DNA from: Chara braunii
Lineage: Eukaryota; Streptophyta; Charophyceae; Charales; Characeae
Direction of reading: 5' to 3'
DNA: 31,576 bases
Assembly (NCBI GenBank): GCA_003427395.1
Contig: BFEA01000218.1
Location: 2,133,193 to 2,164,768 of the forward strand
The notes below the pieces were generated by a model. That model was not told where the DNA came from. It saw nothing but the letters and a program-made list of their open reading frames with translations, and did not search any database. The translations under genes and the position numbers were made by a program. Positions 18,752 to 28,691 of this stretch are shown here, piece by piece; the stretch's first letter is position 1; each line of letters begins with the position of its first letter.

Positions 18752-19104
18752 CACACCTGGTCACATCACAAATGCATTAAAACCACCAGTACATATGTGC
18801 ACCTGCAGGCGCTGCATTACGCTCCAAGCTTTTTCAAACTGCCAGTGGCACACTGTTTTCTTTTCCGACTGCCGCCACCAGCCACTGTGGTCGCTAGCTC
18901 CGACCCATAACTTTTATGAGTGGGCAACGAATGAATTTCTACAAGGCCAGGGGTCCATGTACTAGCCGTTCCGTACGTCCGAAAGCAGTGGCAACATGCG
19001 ACATACTGGGGCAAACGGTCCTGGGGTGCTGGCATGAATCATTCAAGTGGAAACGTTGCGGCACTGGAACAATAGCTTACAGGCTGTAAGCCGCAACTTT
19101 CGGA

Positions 19105-19590
19105 AGTACTGGTGGGTTAAGGCATCTGACAGTTGATGAGCCAGAGAGCAGCAGTTCAATTCTTTCAGGGTCGGATGGAAGGAAATGAAAATTTTGGGCC
19201 ACAACTGTATACAAAAAGGGGGTAACCGTTGAGGTGGTGAGGCAGCAAACCCTGCTCAACAGGTGGGTTAAGGCATCCGGCTGTGTTTTTTTTTTTTTTT
19301 TTCAAGCCCAGGGTGTTGAGGTGGTGAGGCAGCAAACCCTGCTCAACAGGTGGGTTAAGGCATNCCCCCCCCCAGCCCAGGGTTCTGTAAAGGCCAGAGA
19401 TCCACAGTTTGATTCTTCTGCGGTCGGAACAAATGAAAACTACGATATTTGCGGGCCACACCCCTGCCTGGGTGCTGCCTCACTGCTGAGATAATAACCC
19501 TGCTCAACCAACAGGCCTTCCTCATTTGGTACAGCCATGAACTGTCGAAATATGGCCCTGAGCTCAAATTCCCATCGAACCTGTTTTTAT
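19105..19590 (+). mobile_element. Nest of tRNA-like SINE fragments
   Basis: GTGGGTTAAGGCATCTGAC (19112-19130), like the A-box arm of class II (Leu/Ser) tRNAs, is followed by a B box AGTTCAATTC near 19153. A second copy of the 3' part begins at about 19388 with CCAGAGATCC, AGTTTGATTCTTCTG, GGTCGGAA and GGGCCACA in the same order as the first (CCAGAGAGC, AGTTCAATTC, GGTCGGAT, GGGCCACA). A third head-like segment has AGCTCAAATTCCC at about 19571 and ends in an A-rich run. No intact tRNA can be folded. Confidence 0.55.
19228..19376 (+). repeat. Tandem duplication of ~87 bp with homopolymer differences
   Basis: A 49 bp block (GTTGAGGTGGTGAGGCAGC ... GGTTAAGGCAT) is identical at 19228-19276 and 19315-19363. 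After it, copy 1 has a T run then AAGCCCAGGGT, copy 2 has a single N (19364), a C run and AGCCCAGGGT. Confidence 0.92.
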
Positions 19591-19793
19591 GTAAAAAATA
19601 AAAGGGCGGCAGTCTTGAGATATATCCACAGGTGACCGGGCACCCAGCAAGACCTGAGCAGCCACATCCACTCGGCCCGACGCTCCCGATCTGCAACGGG
19701 TTACAGGGCTGAGGGCGGCACAAATCACCCCAGCGAGTTACCTGCGTTGACTGGCCGTGGCCACCGATCCTCCTCAGGCCACTGAAAGTGACG

Positions 19794-20049
19794 GCAGCGG
19801 GAACGGAAATGGAACCCAGCACCAAATTCCAGTGGAACCTGATGAGCTGCACATAGCTGTTACTGAATTTACTCGGGGGCGGTCGGTTCAAAGACGATAA
19901 ATCTGATTTCAGTGGAACCTGATTTATCGTCTTCGAACCGACCGGCCCCGATTAAGACTGTTGCCAAATTTACTCGGGGCCGGTGGGTTCGAAGCTAGGC
20001 TACCAGCCGGGCCGCCCGGGTCACCTTGTGTTGCCCGGGCGGATGGTCC

Positions 20050-20081
<32 letters not shown>

Positions 20082-20384
20082 CCCAAAAAAATCGAAAACA
20101 AACTATGTTATGCAGAAAAATAAACTGAACAACTTTTGCTCAGGGTCACATCGAAATTCCTTACGAAATTCAATTTAAAAATAAAAATTGAAAAATAATT
20201 TTATTTTTATTCATTTTAATCCTTTTTGGCCCGGCCGGGCAAGTGGTCGCGGGCCGCTCTGGTAGCCTAGGTTCAAAGACGATAAATCAGGTTCCACTGG
20301 AATTTGGTGCTGGGTTCCATTTCCGTTCCCGTTGCCCTTCGAACAAACAAAGAAAGAAAAATTTGCCGCCAACAGTCTTAATCG
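19794..20384. repeat. Composite foldback element with 50 bp inverted arms
   Basis: 19794-19843 and 20286-20335 are inverse complements over 50 bp with one mismatch. Nested inside are a 24 bp stem hairpin (19880-19903 with 19921-19944), a 12 bp inverted pair CTAGGCTACCAG (19995-20006) with CTGGTAGCCTAG (20259-20270), and a 17 bp pair (19949-19965 with 20368-20384). The centre holds a poly-A run (20056-20083) and a copy of the 229-322 A-rich repeat. It reads as a foldback element with insertions or several rounds of inversion. Confidence 0.85.
20104..20200 (+). repeat. Dispersed A-rich repeat, copy 2 (partner at 229-322)
   Basis: Aligns to 229-322 with scattered changes; lies inside the foldback element just after a 28-base A run. 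Confidence 0.7.
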
Positions 20385-20589
20385 TCGGTAAGAGCGCGCC
20401 AAAGAACGGAAGCTGAGATCTGACCAACAGTCTTCCTTCGACACTCTCAACGGCTGTCAACTTTCTACAGCAAACGCTTCCCTATCGTTTATTTTTACTG
20501 TTGAACCATTTGGTTTCATTCTGCTTCCCTTTTGCAGATCTTCCCGCAAAGGTTTCCGCGGTATCATAAAAGTCTCGATGTCATATACT

Positions 20590-21375
20590 GGTACCCGTGG
20601 TCTTCCTCTGCTCCAACTCCAACGCGAGTCGATCCAAGGCTTCTTTCAGTTATTCTACCTCCTGTTCGGGCTCTTGTCGCCCACTAAGAGCTCTCGTCGA
20701 AGGGGCTCCTTAAGTGCCGCCACTTCTTTGGCGTCGCCCTCTACCATCTTCACCGCCCTCAAAGTCTCTCTGCTTCTTGCTGGCGTACACCGCGGACATA
20801 GACAAATATGCTTCTTGCTCAGAGTTTCTCCCACGGCAACACTCTCGCACTTATTCGCAGGACGTAGCGCCTCCTGCTTTCATGTCGCAGCTTCATTCAC
20901 TGCAACCACCCGTAAATGCCTAAGCAAGTTGATTTCCGCCTCCAATACCACTACCTTTCTTTTCGCCTCTTCCCTCGTGCGCTGCTGCACTTCTTGCTCG
21001 CGCAGGTGGTCTGGCTGCCAAATTGACAGTAGCGGGGCATCCATTTGGAGTAGATGTGTAGTCCATCTGCATACAGCACATCTTTTCGACCTCCGTCCTC
21101 AAATAAGAGAGGCCTCTGTTTCACAGCTCCTCATTGCGTTCTTTGTTCTTTTTCGCCAGTAGAGCGTTGCAGACGACATCCAACTTCGCGTTTAACGCCT
21201 CTCCTATCTGCTTATGAAATTCTTCGCATTCTTTTTTCTCGCGTAACCTCCTATTCTCCTCTTCTCATGCTCGACGTACGTCTTCTTTCCTTTTTGACTT
21301 TTTCCTACTCTTCCCCTCCACACCGTGACGCGTCTTCATCTTCAACACTGTATCTTCAAGGTGGCGCAGTCACTC
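20590..21375 (-). pseudogene. Broken coiled-coil protein gene, possibly transposon-derived
   Basis: On the minus strand, three successive frames each show strong coiled-coil composition (Glu/Lys/Arg/Leu heptads) but are joined by frameshifts and cut by stops. Segment 1 (about 21375 to 21085) includes ENRRLREKKECEEFHKQIGE, with TGA stops at 21265-21267 and 21121-21123. Segment 2 (about 21030 to 20670) includes EAKRKVVVLEAEINLLRHLR and KEVAALKEPLRRELL, with a TGA at 20880-20882. Segment 3 (about 20670 to 20600) includes LKEALDRLALELEQRK, after a TAA at 20650-20652. Open frames on the plus strand over the same bases (up to 194 codons) have no such pattern. Coiled-coil, lysine/glutamate-rich proteins are common in plant retrotransposon Gag regions, but no zinc knuckle, protease or polymerase is seen, so that origin is inference. 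Confidence 0.5.
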
Positions 21376-21379
21376 GTTA

Positions 21380-22170
21380 GTCTGATGCCACCCACTATCT
21401 CTGTTGTAGTAACCTGTGTTAGTTGGCCCGTTAGAATTGAGAGCTAGGAAGAGACAACAACAGTGTCTGCACAGGGCCAATCGCATTGCTCAGACTGGAG
21501 GGTGGGTTATGAGGAGGATGAGTGAGGACAGCCTGAGAAGCGGGCAAAATGCCCAGGTGGACACCAGTTAAAGAAAGTTCGGACAATATTAGGCGAGGCG
21601 CCAGGTAGGTTGGCGGCCATGCACTCCTCGATACTCACCAATCACCAATATTATCACAGGAGAATATCTTATGTGGTCGAATCGTCGTATCAAGAAGGAC
21701 GAAGGACGAAGCCACTAAGTCCTAGTATGATCCCTACACCAGTCACTCCACGAATGCAAGTTGTTTAGTAACGACAGGAGAATATCGTATGTTCGACACT
21801 CGCTAAGCATGGACAAATCACACCAACTGACCAACACCATACTGCCCACTAATAGATGGAATCGCTCTAGGGGTACTAGCGGTGGTTGCTCTTATGCACA
21901 CCGCTAGCACCCACGAGAGGTTTCTCAACCAAAAAAAAAACAAAAAACAAAAAAAAAACGTGTCAGAGAGGAGAAGAAGAGGGGAGGGGAAAAAGAGCAT
22001 ATAGGAACATGAGGAGGAGGAAGAAAGGGATGACGCAAATGGGTGAACGAAAGGGATGAACACCAACACAAGATGAAAATAAGTCTCCCAAACATAACCT
22101 AGTGAAAAGAAGTACAGTGAAACCATGGACTAAGTCACTCAACCGTGGCATGATCCGACCGGTTTTGGCT
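21380..22170. other. Unassigned DNA
   Basis: No gene recognised. GGAGAATATC.TATGT occurs twice (about 21660 and 21777), and an A-rich run lies at 21930-21958. The minus-strand open frames are Phe/Leu/Ser-rich and cross low-complexity sequence. Confidence 0.4.
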
Positions 22171-22172
22171 GT

Positions 22173-22366
22173 CCGCCACACCAGCCCTCATCAGGGACCT
22201 TGTCGATACTGATGCGGCAGTTGCAACTCTTTTTTTAACCTTGCGGAGAGCCGGGGGTAAGGTCCCGCAAGGTGTAAAAAGAGTTGCAACTTCCGCATCA
22301 CAGAATGTAACTTAAGAAGTAGCTGATGAGGGCTGGTGTGGTAACTGATGAGGGCTGGTGTGGCGG
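22173..22366. mobile_element. ~194 bp foldback (MITE-like) element
   Basis: Outer arms CCGCCACACCAGCCCTCA plus TCAG (22173-22194) and the inverse at 22345-22366, with the outer right arm duplicated at 22323-22341. Inner arms 22211-22246 and 22265-22299 pair over about 35 bp (GATGCGG.AGTTGCAACTC; CCTTGCGG) around an 18-base loop. No coding sequence. The related ACAGAATGTAACTT at 22299 recurs inverted at 22523-22536. Confidence 0.88.
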
Positions 22367-22648
22367 TAAAAGTTACTACATGGATTACTGCCCTCATCCC
22401 AGTCAATGATGCGGGCTACAGTAATGATGCGATAATTGCAACCTACAGTAATGATGCAGTAAAAGTAAAATCTAGGTTGAAGTAACTTCTAGAGAAGTCC
22501 GCCATAGCGCAATAATCCTTTTCAAGTTACATTCTGTGAAATTTTCCACACCACGGTAATTTTCAAGATCAAATCTCAAATAACCCACAGGTCCGGAGTA
22601 CGATTCCTCCGAGAGCTGGTTCCTGAGAAAGCTACCGCTACACAGTCC

Positions 22649-22808
22649 ACAACGCTTTAACCTTCAGAACAAAGTTATCTATAATACCACGACGCTTTAA
22701 CCTTCAGAACAAAAATATCGATAATACCACGACGCTTTAACCTTCAGAACGAAAATATCGATAATACCACGCCACTTTAACCTGCAAAACAAAAATATCG
22801 ATACTACT
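22649..22808. repeat. Four tandem 40 bp units
   Basis: Units start at about 22649, 22689, 22729 and 22769, each CACGACGCTTTAACC, TTCAGAACAAAAATATCG, ATAATAC with few changes. The array abuts the MITE-like element at 22804. Confidence 0.93.
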
Positions 22809-22923
22809 GTCTTCACCCGAAAAGAACAGTCCACGACGGTCATTATGGCTGCTGCATCTGGATTGCAAGTTGCCCCAGTTACGGCTATAATGACAGGGCG
22901 TTCTATTCCGGTGAAGACACTAG
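22804..22923 (-). mobile_element. MITE-like element, full copy 6
   Basis: 120 bp with terminal inverted repeats: left CTACTGTCTTCACCCGAA plus AAGAAC, right GTTCTATTCCGGTGAAGAC plus ACTAG. Read on the minus strand the interior gives GTCATTATAGCC, GGGGCAACTTGCAATC and GATGCAG, matching the other copies (GGTCATTATCGC, GGGGCAACTTTCAGTC, GATGCAG). Confidence 0.8.
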
Positions 22924-23244
22924 ACCACACCCCACAGTCAGGCCGAGGCACTACCAAACAGTACATAATTTGCGAGTTCAAAACCCAAGGAAAACTGACG
23001 CCACAGGGTCTCCACCGTGTACCCAAACAGATCAGGGCTGAAGAATACACAGCCAGAAATATCACAAAAATCCTCCAAGCATCTCAAATCTGACCAGCCT
23101 TTCCGGGCCGATTCCCCTTGCATGGCCCTAAGGCATGGCCCCTTGACTCAGGACGGAGTTGGCCCTAATCAAAGACTCCTTTTGACTTAGGGCGTGCTTC
23201 CCTTTCCACTTTTGTGTATATTTAGTATGCCACCAACATTCGTC

Positions 23245-23290
23245 CTGAGGCTCCATTAGATTGAGTTCAAACCCTGGGCCGCTTTGGCTG
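23245..23290 (+). mobile_element. Possible tRNA-like SINE B box
   Basis: GAGTTCAAACCCTGG (about 23262-23276) matches the pol III B box GTTCRANNC exactly. A convincing A box 30-60 bases upstream is missing, so this is only suggestive. Confidence 0.3.
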
Positions 23291-23481
23291 TTCAGGAGTA
23301 GAACAAAGATATCGATTTTTTTATTTTTTTTTCATACTAGGAAAGAGTTCTATCAATTAGTCATTTTTTATCGGACTCCAGCCCAGCACAGTCGTAACTC
23401 CATGTGTGAACACTATTTTCTGTTGTCACCAACCATTTTGGTTCGATAACGCTGCTTTGTTACCTTCACTATGGTTATACC

Positions 23482-23603
23482 TGAGAGAGAGAGAGAGAGA
23501 GAATTCTGTAAGCATTGCCTTGTTACCTTCATTATGCTTATACACAAAAGCCTCTCAGCTACATAGTCTTTGTACGTGTGTAGGAGAGAGAGAGAGAGAG
23601 AGG
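23482..23603. repeat. Two short (GA)n runs
   Basis: 23482-23502 and 23581-23603. Each is preceded by similar sequence (TTGTTACCTTCACTATGG.TATAC and TTGTTACCTTCATTATGCTTATAC), so the pair is part of a local ~80-100 bp duplication. Confidence 0.85.
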
Positions 23604-24296
23604 GCAGTGAATGAAAGTGAGTGACAGCAACTCAGCAAGACTGATGCACAGAAGGGACAGCGAAGAACAACTAGCCAGACCAGAAACTGTTCAAACAAGC
23701 AAGAACTCGTGGCTTCATCTTTGTCTGCGAATCTGCAGCTGAGAGGGAGTGGCACCTTATGAACGAACTCGATTCTCTTTTTTTCATAATGGTTTGTTTA
23801 CCTGACTGAGGACCGCCTCTTTCCCTTCCCTCTCTTCTTGCCTCCCCACCGCGGGGCCTCCATCACTATCTGTGTGCCCGCTTCTCCTGCAGCACCGTTT
23901 ATCAACCCCCCCCCCCTGCCCCCCCCTCACTTGCTGCGACCAACCCACCTTTTCTCATCAGTCAACCAATCCACCCTCCAATTAATCCAACCAACCGTAT
24001 AGGATTCGAAGTGCTACAGTGTCTGTGTGCGTGTTGGTAATGGCGGTTGCAATTTGGATCGGGGTTTTTGAACCTTGACTGACTCAGAGCCATTTACTAG
24101 AAATTCTAGTGCAGACCCCTCTCCGAAGATTCGGAGTGCCCGAGTGTTCCATTCCACTGCACTAGAAATCTGCATGTGCCATATCTTCCAAGTCAGGGAT
24201 GTCAGATATCTATGGCTGTGACATGCTGGTATTGCTTGTATCTACTACCACCATGGAAAGATCATCTAAAGCCCTTTCTCCCTGAAGTAAAGTTGC

Positions 24297-24334
<38 letters not shown>

Positions 24335-25080
24335 GTGTGTATGCATGAAAGAAAAGAGTTCAGAGTCGAAGTTTACAGCATTACAAATTCAAAGAGCACA
24401 TTTTGAGCAGTAGTCAAAACTTATTTTTTTTTTTCGTATGTTGCACAGGGTTCGGTTACAAGTTCCAGCACAGCAAACGGAACACCGGGAAACGAGCTCA
24501 CACAGCTTTCTCCAGGCGCCTCTCATCACAGCAGCTGCCGATTTCCCCTGAACCCAAGCCCCCGCCTCATCATCATGATGAACGAATACAAGCCGTCTTT
24601 CCAGTCCGATACAGTCATAATAACCGTACTTGTGCTCGGCGGGTGAAAGCAAATGCCCCAGCTTATATCATACACAAGGCCTGATTGAACCATCGTCAAT
24701 CACGACATCTTAATTAACGCCGCTGACCTTTTTCTGGAAAACAGTCATGGTCCAATAGTGTCCAACCGGCAAACAGGCAATCACGACATCTTACTTGATA
24801 GGACAACATAAAACGGCAGCAAGAAAGCGATCTCGTGCAAATCCTACACGTCAAGCCTGTTCGTCACTGCTTTCGAAGCGACCGGTTGGACCATGCATTA
24901 TGCTGCTTGTCCCATACTTCCATGGGACTGATTGTTCTACCATGGGACTGATGATTGTCCAACCCTGATGCCAGACCTTTGTCCCACCGGGTTGATTGCC
25001 CCTGTTTCCGCATATTGGTTAACAGAACTGCTATTTTGTCCCACAGTTTCCACATCGCTGTACATTGGCTTGTCTTGACA
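23604..25080. other. Unassigned DNA
   Basis: No clear gene. Holds a C-rich stretch (23905-23930), an inverted pair TTCTAGTGCAG/CTGCACTAGAA (about 24102 and 24157), a (GA)n run (24299-24331) and a doubled CAATCACGACATCTTA (24698 and 24778). A possible terminal exon at about 24449-24684 is discussed as a finding. Confidence 0.4.
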
Positions 25081-25082
25081 TT

Positions 25083-25136
25083 ATTATTCAATTATTATTC
25101 AATTATTATTCAATTATTATTCAATTATTATTCGAT
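25083..25136. repeat. 11 bp tandem repeat (ATTATTCAATT)n
   Basis: Five units, the last with one substitution. Confidence 0.95.
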
Positions 25137-25768
25137 TATCAACTCAGATTTTCCTAATGTTGCAACATTACTATTCAACGGGCCTGCTTCTTGTTCTACG
25201 GTTTCCACAACAGAATAGTCTTGCAGCATGCCCACACTACCCGCCCGTCTTCCCCCGAACATAACGCATGTGCTGTAAAGGAGTACAAGGCGCTTGCTTG
25301 CATGCAATATGTCTTTCCATGAGATTTATTCGTGTTTTCAATGGGGGATGCAAATTAAATTGTGAGAAAGGGGAAAAAAAAAGACGTAGATAAAGGAAAA
25401 AAGAACCGTTCGGGAACTGCGAGATCGATTTCTGCGAAGGGGAAAAAAAGCAAGAAAAGAGGCAAGGAGATAAGATCCAAGACTATCGCTTGCTCGTCTC
25501 ACTATTTATTCCTGACTCCTATATCCCTTGGCTTGCATTTCCATAATAGAACTGCAATTTATATTTGAGTAAGGAAGCCATCGTTTTGCTGCAGAAAGGT
25601 TCGCTAATGAGCGCCATGCACTTTTGTTGCAAGAAGAGCAATATGTCGGCCTGCTTGTCTCAATCTCCTCGGACTCGTCATCGTTCCGTGGGACTGAGTG
25701 GGAATCCTGATCGTTCCATCCACGCGGCTGCTTCTAGGACTGCGACTGGAACTGCTAATCGTTCTGTG

Positions 25769-25806
<38 letters not shown>

Positions 25807-25899
25807 GCGTCCTTTTTTTACATGGTAACCTGATTCGACTCCACCCACCGTATCCCGACCCTTCTCAAGGTGACCTGATCCGACACCACCCACCGTACC

Positions 25900-25958
<59 letters not shown>

Positions 25959-26052
25959 GCGTCCTTTTTTTCTCATGGTGACCTGATTCGACTCCACCCA
26001 CCGTATCCCGACCCTTCTCAAGGTGACCTGATTCGACTCCACCCACCGTATC

Positions 26053-26090
<38 letters not shown>

Positions 26091-26350
26091 CGTCCTTTTT
26101 TCCCATAGTAACCTGATTCGACTCCACCCACCGTATCCCGACCCTTCCCATGACCCTTCCCATGGTGACCTGATTCGACTTACCCCACCGTGTCAGCTCT
26201 CTCTCTCTCTCTCATGCTTCATCTCTCCCCACGTTGACCCGATTCGACTCCACCCACCGTATCCCGACCCTTAACCAACTCTCCCTCTCACTCTGACCGG
26301 ACCCTTACTCTTCTTCTCCACCCGGCGTATCCCGACCCTATCCTCGTCCC
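25769..26350. repeat. Compound minisatellite alternating with (CT)n runs
   Basis: A core GATTCGACTCCACCCACC plus GTATC occurs about seven times (25832, 25867, 25985, 26029, 26114, 26171, 26240; positions approximate), usually as pairs joined by CCGACCCTTCTCAAGGTGAC. The pairs are separated by CT runs (25769-25804, 25903-25957, 26055-26089, 26195-26212) and by TGCGTCCTTTTTT. The higher-order unit is about 120-155 bp. Minus-strand frames read as VESNQVT-type repeats; they are products of the satellite. Confidence 0.95.
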
Positions 26351-27740
26351 TCTGCTTTTCGTTTTAGTTAAGAGAAGAGGTGGAGGAGATGGTAAGGAGA
26401 GGGACGAGCTTAATCGAAGGAGACAGGAAATAGGACAACGATACTAATGGCGCTCTGGTAGCAGCCTAACTTAACTCACTTCGAGGCATTCAACAAGCGC
26501 AAGCAATCGGTGAAATCACCGGTGCACGGACTGATGGCTCTCAAGATGATCTTCAACTTCCACATACAATTTGCCTGCTAGACCCCTCGCGCACGTCAGC
26601 ATTCAATGCCCGATTCTCGAGACCAGCGACTGCTTTCGTAAACATAACCTTTAGAATGTGTACCGCTGTGTGAGTGTGTACCGCTGTGTGAGTGTGTACC
26701 GCTGTGTAAGTGTGTACGTGTGTGCATGTGTGTGAGAGAGAGGACTTTTTCCAGCGAAAAGGTGAGAGAGAGCGACTCTTTCCAGCGAAAAATACACGTG
26801 TTAGGCGGAACAGTAGCGGACACGATAATGCGTAAGTAGCAGCGATCGACCGAGCGAGCAAAAGGGAGACAGTGGAGGGCAGAGAGAGCTGCGCAGAGAG
26901 AAAATGTGAGATACGCAGAGTCGAAAAGAAGGGAAGCAAGGGCAAATGAGAACAGTGAAAGACGTAGCAAAAAGGGGGAACGAGGCAAGCTCGTGGAGGT
27001 GGGTGGAGTAAGATAGCAGCAGGAGCTAAGCCCGAGAGCACTCCCACCGAACTCAAAAGAGTAATCACGCACATGTAATAAATCAACATAAAGCGATAGA
27101 GGGAGAGAAATGGAGAGAGAGCGCTCACCTCACAGACAATCGGAAAACCAGTGGAATTACCATCTTTGCGCTCAAAAAATCATCAGTTTGATCCCAGACC
27201 ATTTGACAGAAACACACACACAGAAAGCAAGGCAATTCCATTGACTATTACAAAACCCGATCTAGGGTGTGAGTTCTTCACCCTCCGAGAACAAGAAAAC
27301 CCACCACATCAATTACCAGGTTTAAGCAAAACCGATTAAAAACGGTTCAAAAAGACGAAGTCACCCTTCCTTGAAAATGCCGCATGCCTCAATACGGAAT
27401 ATCAACACGTACAAATTCAAAACTGCAACGGAGACCACACCCCATCCACCACCTGCCTCCATGCAATTCCACGTCCATCGACTGCCATAACAGAGAGAAC
27501 ATTAGGGGCAAAAAAACAGGACGGCCGTAAACCAGCCCATCCTAATCCATTCATCGATCTATTCGTCTGAGGCGTAATCGTGTCCAACAGCACATTTCTT
27601 CAAAATCCACCTCGTTATTTCTTCAAAAGCCACAAGATCTTTCTTGATGAAATGACTGTCATCATCATCTCCCTACACCTCCTTTGTCATACAAGGCGCG
27701 GAAGAGTGAACAAGACAACCAGCGAGCTCCCCGCCCTCCC
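26351..27740. other. Unassigned intergenic DNA downstream of RPL7A
   Basis: Contains an 18 bp minisatellite (GTGTACCGCTGTGTGAGT, three units, 26658-26711), a doubled CTTTTTCCAGCGAAAA-type word (about 26744 and 26778), and a tRNA-like CAGTTTGATCCCAG at about 27184. The 191-codon minus-strand frame lacks a recognisable domain and spans these repeats. Confidence 0.45.
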
Positions 27741-27742
27741 CC

Positions 27743-27864
27743 CGGTCTTTACGACATTCTCTGCTGATGATCCTTCTTGGCCTCTCGACTTTCCCTTGCC
27801 TTGAGTTTCGCTTAGGATTCAAATCCATAATGCCTCCTCCGCCCCATCGGCGACGGAAATCCAT
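27743..27864 (-). pseudogene. Tandem duplicate of the 3' end of RPL7A
   Basis: 27743-27864 aligns along its whole length with 27874-27992, the last ~37 codons of the ribosomal protein gene, in the same orientation. On the minus strand it begins DFRRRWGGGGIMDLN, against [18 protein letters not shown] in the real gene, then an indel shifts the frame (KRNSRQGK). It even repeats the last bases around the stop (CAGCAGAGAATGTCGTAAA). No start or upstream coding part is present, so it cannot make eL8. It probably lies within the 3' UTR or just past it. Confidence 0.9.
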
Positions 27865-27879
27865 CACTCCCTTCGGTGT

Positions 27880-28674
27880 TTACGACATTCTCTGCTGAGC
27901 CTCCTTGGCCACGAGACGTTCCCTGGCCTTGAGTTTCGCCTGGGACTTCACACCCATAATGCCTCCGCCCCACTGGCGACGGAAATCATCGAAGCGATCG
28001 TTGAAGTTAGCCTTGATTGCCTCCACAATCTTGCTGAACTCGTTCTTGTCCTCGTTCTTGACAGACGTGAAGCAAAGTGCGGTGGCAGTGTGCTTGTGCA
28101 CAACGGCGCCAAGACGAGCCTTTCCCTTCACAATGCAGTAAGGAACACCCATCTTACGACAAAGAGCGGGCAACCACACCACCAACTCGATGGGATCAAC
28201 GTCGTGAGCGATGACCACCAACTGAGCTTTGCCTTGTTCTACCAAGTAGGTCAAGTGATTGATTCCGTACTTAATGACAATAGGCTTCTTGACCTCGACA
28301 GTCTTTCCCTGCTCCTCCGCCTTGGCTCTCGCAAGCAGTCGTTCCTTCTTCGCCGCCTTATCCTCAGGCCTGTACTTCAGAAGCATCTTGAACAGACTGG
28401 ACGCTAGATTCTTATCCAGCGTCTTAGTGAACTGATTGAGTGCAGGCGGCACCTTCAATCTCTGGTTGAGAACGCGGCGCTGCCTCTGGATGCGGATGTA
28501 CTTGGGCCATTTCACGAACCGATGAAGATCCCTCTTTGGCGGCAAAGCACCTCCAATTCCAAACTGCTTCGGCCGCTTCTCGAAAAGCGGGTTAGTCTGA
28601 GGAGCCGCGGGCTTCTTCTTCTCCGCGAACGGAGGCGGCGCAGGGGTCCTACCTGACCCTCTCTTAGGTGCCAT
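27880..28674 (-). CDS. RPL7A: 60S ribosomal protein L7a (eL8), plant type
   Basis: 264 codons, ATG at 28674, TAA at 27882-27880. The protein is near full length and collinear with plant eL8. Seen: a basic Pro/Ala-rich N-terminus with a short extension, [13 protein letters not shown] (38-50), [15 protein letters not shown] (55-69), [16 protein letters not shown] (74-89), [13 protein letters not shown] (101-113), then the L7Ae fold (about 125-215) with [20 protein letters not shown] (141-160), [18 protein letters not shown] (162-179) and the C-terminal [19 protein letters not shown]. eL8 is an RNA-binding component of the cytosolic large subunit. The frame is open 22 codons further upstream, but those residues are hydrophobic and unlike eL8, and a CGGCATTGCAG acceptor (ends at 28686) sits inside them, so the ATG at 28674 is right and a 5'-UTR intron is likely. 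The coding region has no intron and no disabling change. Confidence 0.97.
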   Translation of the reverse strand: MAPKRGSGRTPAPPPFAEKKKPAAPQTNPLFEKRPKQFGIGGALPPKRDLHRFVKWPKYIRIQRQRRVLNQRLKVPPALNQFTKTLDKNLASSLFKMLLKYRPEDKAAKKERLLARAKAEEQGKTVEVKKPIVIKYGINHLTYLVEQGKAQLVVIAHDVDPIELVVWLPALCRKMGVPYCIVKGKARLGAVVHKHTATALCFTSVKNEDKNEFSKIVEAIKANFNDRFDDFRRQWGGGIMGVKSQAKLKARERLVAKEAQQRMS

Positions 28675-28685
28675 TTCGACAGCTG

Positions 28686-28691
28686 CTGCAA
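28686..28691 (-). promoter_or_regulatory. Probable 3' splice acceptor of the RPL7A 5'-UTR intron
   Basis: On the minus strand a T/G-rich stretch ends in CGGCATTGCAG, 11 bases before the start codon. Donor not located. Confidence 0.4.

Noticed and set aside
25362-25568. 68-codon Lys/Arg-rich plus frame
   Set aside because: Basic stretch comes from A/G-rich low-complexity DNA; no splice sites or family match.
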